Positions 44,275 through 53,312 are shown, counted from the first letter of the stretch. The stretch is 64,000 bases of DNA from Dactylosporangium siamense (GCF_016862795.1 NZ_BONQ01000137.1:56815-120814), one strand, 5' to 3'. Program-made: numbers and translations. The notes: a model not told the origin generated them from the sequence alone.

Positions 44275-45258
44275 ATGCGCGACGTGGCCCGCCTCGCGGG
44301 CGTGTCGCACCAGACCGTGTCGCGGGTCCTCAACGACCTGCCGAACGTCAGCGACGGCACCCGCAGCCGGGTCCTGGACGCCGTGCGGATCCTCAACTAC
44401 CGTCGCAACCTCGCCGCGCGCACCCTCGTGACCAGCCGCTCCCGCACGATCGGCCTGATCGGCTTCGAGACCACCCTGGCCGGCCCCGCCTCGATGATCT
44501 ACGGCATCGAGAAGGCCGCCCGCGAGGCGGGCTACTACGTCAGCATCGCCACCGTGCGCTCACTGGACCGCCACGCCGTGCTCGACGCCGTGGAGCAGCT
44601 CTGCGCGCAGGCCGTCGAGGGCATCATCGCCATCGCACCGAAGAACTCCGTCGCCGACGCCCTCGCCCAGGCACCCCCGGGCACCCCGACCGTCGGGGTC
44701 GGCGGGGCCGACGACGGCGCGGTGCCGATGCTGCGGGTCGACAACGTGCGGGGCGCCTGCCTGGCCACCCGCCACCTGCTGGAGCTCGGCCACCGCACGG
44801 TCCACCACGTCCCGGGCCCGGCCGACTGGCCGGAGGGCCGCGACCGCATCGACGGCTGGCGGCAGACCCTGCACGCGGCCGGCGCCCCGGTCCCGCCGGT
44901 CACCGCCGGCGACTGGTCCGCCCGCTCCGGATACCTGCGCGGCCAGCTCCTCGCCGCCGACCCGGGCGTCACGGCCGTCTTCTGCGGCAACGACCACATC
45001 GCCCTCGGCGTCCTGCGCGCGTTCCACGAGGCGGGCCGTTCGGTCCCTGACGACGCCAGCATCGTCGGCTTCGACGACATGCCGGAGTCCGGCTACTTCC
45101 TCCCCCCGCTCACCACCGTGCACCAGGACTTCGCCGAGCTCGGCCGGCGCAGCGTCGACCTGCTCGTCGCCCGGCTCGCCGGCACCCCCGCCCCCACCGC
45201 CCCGGTCCACCTCCCCCCATCCCTGGTCGTCCGCGCCAGCACGGTCACCCGCCGGTAG
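44275..45258 (+). CDS. LacI-family regulator of the arabinose operon
   Basis: Repressor of 327 residues: helix-turn-helix MRDVARLAGVSHQTVSRVLN, hinge, and sugar-binding domain (GLIGFETTLAGPASMIYGIE, VFCGNDHIALGVLRAFHE, IVGFDDMPESGYFLPPLTTV). ATG 44275 is chosen because GGAAGG lies five bases upstream; it gives the standard LacI length. The same frame is open another 230 codons upstream to 43585, encoding Gly/Ser/Pro-rich low-complexity sequence that is probably not translated. It is divergent from the transport and araBDA operon, its likely target. It is a clear paralogue of the LacI protein at 54.2 kb. Confidence 0.9.
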   Translation: MRDVARLAGVSHQTVSRVLNDLPNVSDGTRSRVLDAVRILNYRRNLAARTLVTSRSRTIGLIGFETTLAGPASMIYGIEKAAREAGYYVSIATVRSLDRHAVLDAVEQLCAQAVEGIIAIAPKNSVADALAQAPPGTPTVGVGGADDGAVPMLRVDNVRGACLATRHLLELGHRTVHHVPGPADWPEGRDRIDGWRQTLHAAGAPVPPVTAGDWSARSGYLRGQLLAADPGVTAVFCGNDHIALGVLRAFHEAGRSVPDDASIVGFDDMPESGYFLPPLTTVHQDFAELGRRSVDLLVARLAGTPAPTAPVHLPPSLVVRASTVTRR

Positions 45259-45304
45259 CTTCGCTACAGGCTCGCCGCCCCACCGCTTCGCGGCGGGTCC
45301 CGCC

Positions 45305-45755
45305 GGGGGATTCTCACCCCGGACCCCCAATGCTCGCTGCCGCTCGCACGACCTGCGCCCTGGCGGGCGCGGCCGACTCACACGCTAGCGCGTGGCAGTT
45401 GAAGGACCGGGAGTTGAGGTTTCCTGGCACTCAAGGTCCTTCGTCCAGCTCGCCCGCTGTGCGCGCGAGACGACGGAGGCGGGCCCGTCCAATTGGCGCG
45501 GGCGCTGTCCGTGCTTCCTGGTCTGTGGGAACGGGCCGGTGCCCACTTTGGTGATCGACGGTTTTTCGGGAGGGACTGGCCCGCCCCCGTCGTCTCGCGC
45601 GCATGGCGGGCGAGGAAGACGACAGACCTTGAGTGCCTCGAACCTGGACCCCCGGCCTTTCGGATGGGAACGCGCAAGCGCTCGAGCGACCGCGCCCGTC
45701 AGGGCGTAGGTCGTGCGAGCGAAGCGAGCATGGGGGGCCGGGGTGGGAACCCCCC
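45305..45755. repeat. Nested inverted-repeat element of about 450 bases
   Basis: Outer arms 45305-45372 and 45690-45755 are near-perfect inverted copies (shared cores ATGCTCGCT, CTCGCACGACCT, GGGCGCGG). Inner arms about 45426-45489 and 45572-45636 are a second inverted pair (GGCACTCAAGGTC, CTCGCCCGC, GCGCGCGAGACGACGG). The whole 511-base gap between convergent genes (45259-45769) is occupied by it and holds no convincing gene. It could be a MITE-like element, or a very large bidirectional terminator. Confidence 0.85.
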
Positions 45756-45769
45756 GGCCGCCTCCGGCG

Positions 45770-46879
45770 TCAGCCGGCCGAAGGAAGCACAGCCCGCACG
45801 CAGCGGACGACCGGGGGGTCGAAGCCGTTGAACGAGGAGGCGTAGACGCTGGTGTAGGAGCCGGTGCTGGCGATGTACACCTCGTCGCCGGTGCGCAGGC
45901 CGGCGGAAAGCTCCACGTCGAACATGATGGTGTCCTGGCTGTCGCAGGTCGGGCCGGTGAGGTGGCAGCGTTCCCGGGTCAGGGCCGCCCGGGAGTCGGT
46001 GACCGGGAAGCGGAGCTGGTTGCCGGTCTCCAGGCTCTCCATCAGTCCGTTGAAGGCGCCGACGTCGAGGTGGATCCAGCGCCGGCCGTGGCGCAGCGCG
46101 GTGCCGATGACGGTGGCGCGCAGGGTGCCGGCCGCGGCGACCACCGCCCGGCCCGGTTCGATCACGACCGGGACCTCGTAGGGCAGCCCGGCCAGGCCGG
46201 TGGTGATCGCCGCCGCGTAATCCGACAAGGGCGGCACCGTGCTTGCGTAGCGGGCGGGGAAGCCACCGCCGACGTTCACCATCTGGAGAAACACCTGCTC
46301 CGCGGCGAGCTTGTCCATCACCTGCGCGACGGCCCGCAGCGGGGCCCGCCAGGCCTGCGGGAGCAGCATCTGGGAGCCGACGTGGAAGGCGACGCCGAAC
46401 GGGCGCAGCCCCCGGTCCCGCGCGCCGAGCAGCAGGGCGGTGGCGGTCGCGACGTCGACGCCGAACTTGCCCTCGCTGGGCACGCCGCTGCGGATCTGGT
46501 GGGCGGCGAGCCGCACGTAGACGGCCGCGCCGGGGGCCGCGGCGGCCAGCTTGTCCAGCTCGTCCTCGGAGTCGAACGCGAAGCGCCACAAGCCTTTCGC
46601 GTGCGCGCGGGCGATGTGGCCGACCGGCTTGACGGGGTTGCTGAACAGCGTGTCCGCCGGGTCGACGCCGGAGGCGGCGAGCAGGTCGAGCTCGGGGGCG
46701 GAGGCGACCTCGAAGCGGCAGCCGAGGCCGTGCAGCTCGGCGAGGACCTCCGGGTGCGGGTTGCACTTCATGGCGTAGTGCACGGTGCAGCCCGGCAGGC
46801 CCGCGGTGAGCTCGTGGTACTGCGCGGCCACCCGATCGAGGTCGATGAGCAGCTCCGGTGTTCGGCGGCGGTGGTCCAC
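45770..46879 (-). CDS. Type III PLP-dependent ornithine/diaminopimelate decarboxylase-like protein
   Basis: Alanine-racemase-fold decarboxylase of 369 residues. HYAMKCNPHP carries the PLP lysine, GVAFHVGSQ and VNVGGGFPARY the phosphate-binding loop, IEPGRAVV the following strand, and GPTCDSQD the catalytic Cys-Asp of the partner active site. These features fit eukaryotic-like ornithine or lysine decarboxylases better than LysA. The start is GTG 46879 with GGGAGG upstream. It is the last of three co-directional genes (permease, GNAT, decarboxylase), suggesting uptake of a basic amino acid, decarboxylation and possible acetylation. Confidence 0.9.
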   Translation of the reverse strand: MDHRRRTPELLIDLDRVAAQYHELTAGLPGCTVHYAMKCNPHPEVLAELHGLGCRFEVASAPELDLLAASGVDPADTLFSNPVKPVGHIARAHAKGLWRFAFDSEDELDKLAAAAPGAAVYVRLAAHQIRSGVPSEGKFGVDVATATALLLGARDRGLRPFGVAFHVGSQMLLPQAWRAPLRAVAQVMDKLAAEQVFLQMVNVGGGFPARYASTVPPLSDYAAAITTGLAGLPYEVPVVIEPGRAVVAAAGTLRATVIGTALRHGRRWIHLDVGAFNGLMESLETGNQLRFPVTDSRAALTRERCHLTGPTCDSQDTIMFDVELSAGLRTGDEVYIASTGSYTSVYASSFNGFDPPVVRCVRAVLPSAG

Positions 46880-46953
46880 CCGGTCCTCCCGTCCACTTCG
46901 TCCTGCGTGGTCAGGATATTGCGCATCGTAACTTTCGCACTACCGCCTGACGC

Positions 46954-47568
46954 TCACGTCCACGGCGGGCGCCACATCGGCCATACGGGCGGGCCCTGCG
47001 GCAGCAGGATCGGCGGGCGGCTCTGGTACCCGTGCCGCAGGTACAGCTCGCGGTTGCGGGAATCGTTGGCCTCCAGGTACGCCGGGAGGCCGGCCCGGTC
47101 GAGACGGCTGTGGTGGCGGGCGAGCATGGCGCTGCCGATGCCGAGGTTCTGCCGCTCCGGACGCACCGCGAGGAACGCCAGGTAGTGGTGCGGCACGATC
47201 GGATGTTCCTCGTCGAGCAGCGCGTCGAGCTGGCAGGCCCGGTCGAACGCCGGCCCGGAGGCCTCCTTGAGCCGCCGGTCGTAGTCGATCGGCGGCGGGA
47301 TGGCGCGGGTCAGCGGGAACCACAGCGCGACACCGGACAGCCGCCCGTCGATCGGGTCGAGCGTGGCGTACACCTCGCCGAAGCGCACCGCGTGCTCGGT
47401 GAAGATGGTGAAGTACTCGGGGCTGTACTCGCGGCGGACATCGGGGTCGGGCGCCATCCAGCGGGCGACCGGACCGTCGCACATCGCGGCGGTGAGGACC
47501 TCGGTGATCTCGTCGGTGTCGACCGGTTCGATGTCACGGACGACGACATCCTGAATGGCATGCGTCAT
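46954..47568 (-). CDS. GNAT-family N-acetyltransferase
   Basis: Acetyltransferase of 204 residues. The acetyl-CoA motif is VRPERQNLGIGSAML, preceded by HHYLAFLAV, with YLEANDSRNRELYLRHGY as the last conserved part. ATG 47568 follows GAGGA at six bases; an ATG two codons earlier is less well placed. It sits 32 bases after an amino-acid permease and 74 bases before the decarboxylase. In this context an amine product is a reasonable acetyl acceptor, but this is inferred. Confidence 0.9.
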   Translation of the reverse strand: MTHAIQDVVVRDIEPVDTDEITEVLTAAMCDGPVARWMAPDPDVRREYSPEYFTIFTEHAVRFGEVYATLDPIDGRLSGVALWFPLTRAIPPPIDYDRRLKEASGPAFDRACQLDALLDEEHPIVPHHYLAFLAVRPERQNLGIGSAMLARHHSRLDRAGLPAYLEANDSRNRELYLRHGYQSRPPILLPQGPPVWPMWRPPWT

Positions 47569-47600
47569 GACCATCCTCTTTCGGTGTCCACAGTGGAAGG

Positions 47601-49130
47601 TTAGGAGTGGTGGGCGACGTCGGACGTGCGCGGCAGCGAGTGCGACACCGGGAAGCTCGGGCTCTCCGGCAGGACCTGCTGCTCGGCGCCCCGGCCGATG
47701 CCGGCGTAGGACTCGGGCCGCGCGGCGCGCATGATGACCGCCCAGAGGACGCCCACCACGGCGAAGACGGCATAGGCCGCCGAGAACACCCAGTTGAAGA
47801 TCGAGTCCGACTCGACCTGTAGCAGGTCGCCGAGCCCGATGACGGTCGCGGCGAGCACCGCGCTGAGGAGCAGGAACGCCAGCAGCGGGGCGATCTGCGC
47901 GCGCCACACGTTCTCCCGCCGGCGGTGCCGGATGAAGAACGCGATGACGGCGGCGGACGCGCCCCACATGAGCATCAGGACGCCGAGCCCGCCGACGGTC
48001 GTACCCCAGGCGAAGAGGTGGATCAACGGATCGGTCTGGGTCGCCCAGTAGACGAAGAGGACCACCAGGGCGAGCAGGCTCTGGGTGATCGAGCCCAGCA
48101 TCGGGGCCCCGGTGCGCGGGTGCGCGACACCCCACAGCCTCGGCAGCACCCGCTCCCGGCCCAGGGCGAACTGGTAGCGGGCGACCGCCGCGTGGAACGC
48201 CAGGGCCGCGGCGAACACACTGGTCAGGAACAGCACGTAGCCGACGTTGATGAACGCCTCGGGCACGTACGGCGTGACCAGCGCGAAGACCAGGTCGGTC
48301 TCCTGGTCCTTGGCCGCCTGCACGATGTTGCCGGCGCCGGTGTTCACCGACATCGCCCATGCCGAGACGCCACAGAGCAGCCCCGGCAGCAGGACCGCCC
48401 AGTGCGTGGCCCGGGCGATGGTGCGCTTCGGGTCCTTCGCCTCCTCGGACAGCACGACGGTCGCCTCGAACCCGACGAAGCCGGCGATCGCGAGCACCAG
48501 CATCGCCGCGACCTCCGGCGTCAGCAGCTGGGCCGGGGCGAGGGTCTCGGTGCTGACCCGGCCGCCGGCCGGGTGCGCGATCATGATCGCGTCGTAGATG
48601 AGCACGATGGTGATCTCGGCGGTGAGCAGCACGGCGAGGACCTTGCCGCTGAGGTCGACCCACAGCACGCCGAGCACGGCGATCAGGAACCAGCCGACGA
48701 GCGCGCAGACGAACCAGCTGGCCTTGATCCCACTCGCCTCGAGGACGCCGGAGGCGACCTTCCCGAGCAGGCCGAACAGGCCGATCTGCATCGCCGCGTA
48801 GGCCGGCAGTGCGACGAACGCCGCTGCCACGCCGGCGACCCGGCCCAGCCCATGACTGATGTAGGAGTAGAAGGCGCCGGAGTTGACGATGTGCCGGCTC
48901 ATCGCCACGAACCCGACGGTGAAGATCGACAGGATCAGCGCCGCCACGAAGTACACCAGCGGCACCGCCGTGTTGCCGACCACGGCGTAGATCGTCGAGA
49001 TGGCACCGAGGATCACCGTCAGCGGCGCCGCGCCCGCGACCCCGAAGAACACCACGGACGGCACGCCGAGGCGGTTGCTGGCCAGGCCCCGGGTCACGAT
49101 GTCCGGCCCGCTCGCGGTGCTCCGCGCCAT
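47601..49130 (-). CDS. APC-family amino acid permease
   Basis: Integral membrane transporter of 509 residues, about 12-14 helices. The helix-1 unwound motif is FFGVAGAAPLTVILG, helix 3 contains GAFYSYISHGLGR, and helix 6 shows GFVGFEATVVLSEEAKDPKRTI, all typical of APC amino-acid/polyamine transporters. GAGGAG precedes ATG 49130. Downstream GNAT and decarboxylase genes hint at a basic amino acid or amine as substrate. Confidence 0.94.
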   Translation of the reverse strand: MARSTASGPDIVTRGLASNRLGVPSVVFFGVAGAAPLTVILGAISTIYAVVGNTAVPLVYFVAALILSIFTVGFVAMSRHIVNSGAFYSYISHGLGRVAGVAAAFVALPAYAAMQIGLFGLLGKVASGVLEASGIKASWFVCALVGWFLIAVLGVLWVDLSGKVLAVLLTAEITIVLIYDAIMIAHPAGGRVSTETLAPAQLLTPEVAAMLVLAIAGFVGFEATVVLSEEAKDPKRTIARATHWAVLLPGLLCGVSAWAMSVNTGAGNIVQAAKDQETDLVFALVTPYVPEAFINVGYVLFLTSVFAAALAFHAAVARYQFALGRERVLPRLWGVAHPRTGAPMLGSITQSLLALVVLFVYWATQTDPLIHLFAWGTTVGGLGVLMLMWGASAAVIAFFIRHRRRENVWRAQIAPLLAFLLLSAVLAATVIGLGDLLQVESDSIFNWVFSAAYAVFAVVGVLWAVIMRAARPESYAGIGRGAEQQVLPESPSFPVSHSLPRTSDVAHHS

Positions 49131-49205
49131 GTTCGGTCTCCTCACGCGGTCAGTCGTGCTGGTGCGCAACGCGCCGCGGTGATAGTGGTGGCGGCCCACC
49201 GAATG

Positions 49206-49844
49206 TCACCGACGACCCACGGCGAGCGCTGAGCCCACCGCGGCCTCGGTGTACTGGACGAGCTGGACGACGTCGTCCGGCAGCGACGCCATGATCGCCG
49301 GTAGTTGGCGCATGCACTCGCGCTGCTCCTGGACGCCCGCGAACACGTGCCGGGTCAGCCCGGTGGCGACCACGAGCGCGATGAGCGCCCGGTCGGCCAG
49401 GCCCATCGACCGGCGGTGCGCGAGCGCCTCGGACAGCCGGATCGACTCCCACGCGGCGGCGTTGCGCTGCTCGGCGCTCAACGGCAGGTACAGCGTCTGC
49501 GCGCTGAGCAGCTTGCGCCGGGTCACCGGCTCGACCACGCCGGCCCGCAGCAGCCGCTCGCCGACCTGGTCGGTCGCGTCGGCGGCGAGGTAGGCCAGCC
49601 AGGTGCGGATCTCGCGGTGCTGTGGCTGCGCGATCAGCAGGTCCAGCACCCGGTGCGCGAGCGAGTCGCCAGGCGGCTCCTGGCTGACGACGTAGAGGTC
49701 GCCGGTCATGGCACGCAGCCGCCCGTACAACATCAATTCACCGAGGAGGGACGAGGCCAGGCCGAGGCCTGACGCTCGTGGGTGCAGCCGGGAACGGCCG
49801 GTTCGATCGTCGTGGGCAATCAGGTAATAGCTGTTGGCAAGCAT
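49206..49844 (-). CDS. GPP34 (GOLPH3-like) family protein
   Basis: All-helical protein of 212 residues resembling the GPP34/GOLPH3 family common in actinobacteria: short start MLANSYYLIAHDDRTGR, LGELMLYGRLR, and the helical C-terminal half ADRALIALVVATGL. In eukaryotes the fold binds phosphatidylinositol-4-phosphate; the bacterial role is unknown, perhaps at membranes. The start could be a GTG 11 codons upstream. It is divergent from an XRE regulator. Confidence 0.85.
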   Translation of the reverse strand: MLANSYYLIAHDDRTGRSRLHPRASGLGLASSLLGELMLYGRLRAMTGDLYVVSQEPPGDSLAHRVLDLLIAQPQHREIRTWLAYLAADATDQVGERLLRAGVVEPVTRRKLLSAQTLYLPLSAEQRNAAAWESIRLSEALAHRRSMGLADRALIALVVATGLTRHVFAGVQEQRECMRQLPAIMASLPDDVVQLVQYTEAAVGSALAVGRR

Positions 49845-50010
49845 CGTGACCACGCTTTCTCGAGGCACCTCGAGCACATCAGTGAACGGGCCAGCAGGCG
49901 CATGTGCTGGCTTCGATGTCCCCGAGCATCATGTACCCAACACGGCGCGTAGTGCAACGAGTACTAGACTCGGGGTATGCGCATCCCGCAAATTGCATAG
50001 GATCATTGCT

Positions 50011-50868
50011 GTGGACATTGACGCCGCCAAGGACGAGGGACCAACGCTTCGCCGCCGTCGACTGGCAGCGGAACTGAAGAAAAGTCGCGAGGAGGCCGGA
50101 TTCACGCAGGAATCCGTGTCCCGGCACTTCGAGTGGCATTCGGCCAAGGTCACCAGAATTGAGAACGCCCGCGTGCCGGTGACCGCGCGGGACGTCAACG
50201 ACCTGCTGACCCTGTACGGGGTGCGGGACGTGGACTACCGCGAGGCGCTGCTGGCGCTCGCCCGGCAGGGCAAACAGCGCACCTGGTGGACGGACTACCG
50301 CGACGTCATGCGGCCGGGGAACTTCGTCGGCATGGAGGCCGACGCCTCGATCACCCGCGTCTGGGAGCCGATCGTGCTGCCGGGGCTGCTGCAGTCCGAG
50401 GCGTACATGCGGGCGTTGATCGGCACCGGGCGCCGGCACGACCGCAAGGAGACGATCGAACGGCGGGTGGCGCTGCGCAGGATGCGCCAGGCGCGCCTGA
50501 CCGCGCCGTCCCCGCTGCAGCTGGTGGCCCTCATCGACGAGTCGGTGATCCACCGTGTCGTCGGCGGTCCGTCAGTGATGCAGGAGCAGCGGCGCAAGCT
50601 CATCGACGTCGCGGCGCTGCCCAACGTGTCGATGCGGATCGTGCCGTACGGCGCCGGCGAGCACCCCTTCATGGGTGGTTCGGTCGCGCTGCTCGAGTTT
50701 CCCGACGTCGCCCACTTGGATGTCATATACCTTGAGGGGCTTGCCGGGGACTACTACGAGGAGCAGCCTGCGGAGGTCAAGCGCTACCGCGACGAGTTCG
50801 AACGGCTGAGGAGCAGAGCCCTCAGCGAGTCGTCATCGATATCGTTGATCGAACGCCTGCTCGACTGA
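50011..50868 (+). CDS. XRE-family regulator with DUF5753
   Basis: Regulator of 285 residues. Helix-turn-helix region: LRRRRLAAELKKSREEAGFTQESVSRHFEWHSAKVTRIENARV; the C-terminal DUF5753 domain includes WEPIVLPGLLQSEAYMRAL, the diagnostic PGLLQ motif, and VMQEQRRKLIDVAALPNVSMRIVPYGAGEHP. GTG 50011 gives the usual length. It pairs with the DUF397 gene downstream, the classic actinobacterial BldB/AbaA-like regulator couple linked to differentiation and antibiotic production; specific targets are not visible. Confidence 0.94.
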   Translation: MDIDAAKDEGPTLRRRRLAAELKKSREEAGFTQESVSRHFEWHSAKVTRIENARVPVTARDVNDLLTLYGVRDVDYREALLALARQGKQRTWWTDYRDVMRPGNFVGMEADASITRVWEPIVLPGLLQSEAYMRALIGTGRRHDRKETIERRVALRRMRQARLTAPSPLQLVALIDESVIHRVVGGPSVMQEQRRKLIDVAALPNVSMRIVPYGAGEHPFMGGSVALLEFPDVAHLDVIYLEGLAGDYYEEQPAEVKRYRDEFERLRSRALSESSSISLIERLLD

Positions 50869-50941
50869 GCTGTCCGCGCGCCGTCTCAGCGTTCCACCGT
50901 TCAGTCGCATGTTTCAGCGCAAACGGAAGGAGGTGCACGTT

Positions 50942-51154
50942 TTGTCTGCTCAATTCACCGATGCCAGCTGGCACAAAAGCAGTCGCAGCAACGGCAACGG
51001 CGGCAACAACTGCGTGGAAGTCGCAGTTGCTGACTCCGCTGTCGGCGTCCGCGACAGCAAGAATCCGGACGGACCGGTATTGCGGTTCAGCCCGGCGGCT
51101 TGGGAGTCGTTTGTGTCCGACGCCAAGCACGGCGCTTTTGATATGACCAACTGA
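50942..51154 (+). CDS. DUF397 protein
   Basis: Small protein of 70 residues: FTDASWHKSSRSNGNGGNNCVEVA, VGVRDSKNPDGPVLRFSPAAWESFV, the typical DUF397 pattern, partner of DUF5753 XRE regulators and possibly their antagonist. The TTG at 50942 is the start because a perfect AAGGAGGT lies seven bases upstream; the ATG at 50909 is not supported. Confidence 0.93.
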   Translation: MSAQFTDASWHKSSRSNGNGGNNCVEVAVADSAVGVRDSKNPDGPVLRFSPAAWESFVSDAKHGAFDMTN

Positions 51155-51630
51155 CGCTTTTCCCGGCTTCCTCAATCCCGAACATCATTGATCCGCGGGT
51201 GGGCTGGTGCAGGAATGCATCAGCCCTCCGCGAAGATACTGGTCGATGCTATTCCCGGCCGCCCGGCGGCGCCACCGTCGGCTTTTGCAGTATCTGTAAC
51301 GGCGGCGCCACCGATTGATCTCCAGGAGGTGTTCGAATCGCCGGGTGATCCTTTCGGTGACCACGCCGGCCGGGTCCGACGCGCATGCCGTGCGCGGTGG
51401 CGGCGGAACGTTGTGATCGCCTGTGCCGCGGTCCGGCCGGGCCCGGCCGGACGCACCGCCGATCGTGTTCACCGTCAACGGGATCGCGGTCAGCGCGGTG
51501 GACGCGTCGCCCGGGACGGTGGACCGCATCCGCGCCACCATGCTCGCCGAAATTTCTTGTCGCGTCGGTCAACCCCGGATCGGCCGGGTGGCATCACCTT
51601 GGTGGAACGTCCAGCGAAGGGACCCACCAC
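51155..51630. other. Intergenic stretch with possible gene remnant
   Basis: 476 bases without a convincing gene. A short frame on the plus strand reads PPIVFTVNGIAVSAVD (about 51460-51505), which looks protein-like but has no credible start or end. A 14-base direct repeat (CGGCGGCGCCACCG) occurs near 51265 and 51300. Probably decayed DNA plus the sigma-factor promoter. Confidence 0.4.
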
Positions 51631-52134
51631 GTGCGCCCGGATCGGGAACATGACTTCAGCCAGTACGCGCAGGCGCGGATACCGCGGCTGCACCGGGTGG
51701 CGTACCAGGTGCTCGGCGACCGGGACCGGGCCGACGACGCGGTGCAGAACACGCTGACGGTGCTGTACCAGCGCTGGAGCCGGATGCACGACGTGGAGAA
51801 CCTCGACGCCTACGTGCACACGATGCTCGTGCGCTCCTGCCTCAGCGACCGGCGGCGCTGGTGGGCGAAGGTGCAGCTGCGCGAGACCACCCCGGACGTG
51901 CCGGTCGCCGCCGATGACCCGCTCGTCGAGCAGCGGATGGTGCTGCGGGCCGCGCTGCGTCGCCTGCCGGAGGGACAGCGCACGGTGCTGGTGCTGCGGT
52001 TCCTGTGCGACCTGCCGGTCGCCGAGGTGGCGCGGCTGCTGCACCGCTCGGAGGGGACCGTGAAGCGGCAGACGTTCAGCGGGCTGGGAAACCTGCGCCG
52101 GCTGTTCGACGAGTTCGCAAGGAGCGAGGCATGA
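51631..52134 (+). CDS. SigE-family RNA polymerase sigma factor (ECF)
   Basis: ECF sigma factor of 167 residues. Region 2: RIPRLHRVAYQVLGDRDRADDAVQNTLTVLYQRW; region 4: RLPEGQRTVLVLRFLCDLPVAEVARLLHRSEGTVKRQ. The compact SigE/SCO-type family of actinobacteria fits the length. GTG 51631 follows AAGGGA. Its stop overlaps the next gene, whose product has one membrane helix and could be a membrane-bound regulator. The downstream regulon is unknown. Confidence 0.93.
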   Translation: MRPDREHDFSQYAQARIPRLHRVAYQVLGDRDRADDAVQNTLTVLYQRWSRMHDVENLDAYVHTMLVRSCLSDRRRWWAKVQLRETTPDVPVAADDPLVEQRMVLRAALRRLPEGQRTVLVLRFLCDLPVAEVARLLHRSEGTVKRQTFSGLGNLRRLFDEFARSEA

Positions 52135-53312
52135 CCGAGAATCCCTTCTCCGTCCTGGCCGGCGAGGCCGTCCCGGACAGCCGGGTCCGGGTCGACGACG
52201 TCATCGCCGCCGGGCGGGTCCGGGTGCGCCGGCGGCGCGGTGCCGTCGCCGCGGGGTGTGCCGCGGCGGTCGTCCTCGTCACCCTGGCCGGCGTCGCCTT
52301 CGCGGTCCGCCCACCGAACGACGGCCCGGCCCGGCCCTCGCCGTCGCCGTCGCCGTCGGTCAGTGCGCATCCGTCGGGGTGCACGGTCGCGAGGGTGGAC
52401 GTCGACGGTGACATCGGCGCCGCGTTCACGGACCCGAGCGGCAGGTACGTCGCGTTCTCCCGCGCACCCGATCCCGGGCTGCTGATCGTGTACCGCGACG
52501 GCGTCGTCGTGCGGCGGTACACCACCGGCGGGCGGCTGCAGACGTGGGCGTTGAACGCTTCCGGGACCGCGGTCGGCGCGGTGGACAACGACGCCTACCG
52601 GACCACCACCGACGGTGCCCTCGCCATGCTGCCCAGGCCGTCCGGAGCGGCCCGGGTGTGGGCGTACGGCATCAACGCGGCCGGTGACGTCGTCGGCGAG
52701 GCGGCGATGCCGGGCAAGAAGTTCCGCGCGGTGCTGTGGCGGCACACCGCCCTTGACGCGCCGGTGCTGCTGCCGACCCCGTCCGGCCAGTCCTCCTCGG
52801 CCCGGGGAATCACCGACGACGGCCGGGTCCTGGGCGACCTGGACCAGGGTGCCACCCCGTACCTGTGGAACGCCGACGGCACCGGGTCGGCGCTGCCGAC
52901 CCCGCCGGGGATGCCGGGCGGCCACCCGATCCAGATCGCCGGCGACTGGGTCACCGGCATGGTCAACTACCTGTCCGTCAAGAACTTCGACCCGACGACG
53001 GGGCGGCGGGCCGGCACCGGCGACCCGAAGCCGGCCCGCTGGCAACTGTCCTCCGGCACGGTCGAGATCCTCGAGGCCGAAGACGTCTTCAACGGCTCCG
53101 GGCGCGTCGCCGCCGACGGCACGCTGGTGATCAACCGGTTCACCGACGCGGTGTTCTGGGACGGCACCCGGTTGACGCCCTTGCCTGCGCCGCCTGGGTA
53201 CGACCATGTGCAGGTGACCTCGATCAGCGCCGACGGCCGGGTCATCGGCGGCGCCGCGACGAAGAACACGGGCGGCTCGATCGAACCGTTCCGCTGGGAC
53301 TGCCGCCGCTGA
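52131..53312 (+). CDS. Membrane-anchored HAF-repeat beta-propeller protein cotranslated with sigma factor
   Basis: Protein of 393 residues: a cytoplasmic N-terminus of about 38 residues (MTENPFSVLAGEAVPDSRV), one membrane helix (AAGCAAAVVLVTLAGVAFAV), a Pro/Ser linker and an extracytoplasmic domain with repeated INAAGDVVGEA, ITDDGRVLGDL and ISADGRVIGGA units, like HAF repeats. Position after an ECF sigma factor with ATGA overlap suggests an anti-sigma-like or signal-sensing role, but no zinc-binding anti-sigma motif is present, so this is inference. Confidence 0.8.
   Translation: MTENPFSVLAGEAVPDSRVRVDDVIAAGRVRVRRRRGAVAAGCAAAVVLVTLAGVAFAVRPPNDGPARPSPSPSPSVSAHPSGCTVARVDVDGDIGAAFTDPSGRYVAFSRAPDPGLLIVYRDGVVVRRYTTGGRLQTWALNASGTAVGAVDNDAYRTTTDGALAMLPRPSGAARVWAYGINAAGDVVGEAAMPGKKFRAVLWRHTALDAPVLLPTPSGQSSSARGITDDGRVLGDLDQGATPYLWNADGTGSALPTPPGMPGGHPIQIAGDWVTGMVNYLSVKNFDPTTGRRAGTGDPKPARWQLSSGTVEILEAEDVFNGSGRVAADGTLVINRFTDAVFWDGTRLTPLPAPPGYDHVQVTSISADGRVIGGAATKNTGGSIEPFRWDCRR

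Noticed and set aside
45770..46879. Diaminopimelate decarboxylase LysA
   Set aside because: Length of 369 residues and the GPTCDSQD and HYAMKCNPHP motifs are closer to ornithine/lysine decarboxylases, and no lysine genes adjoin.
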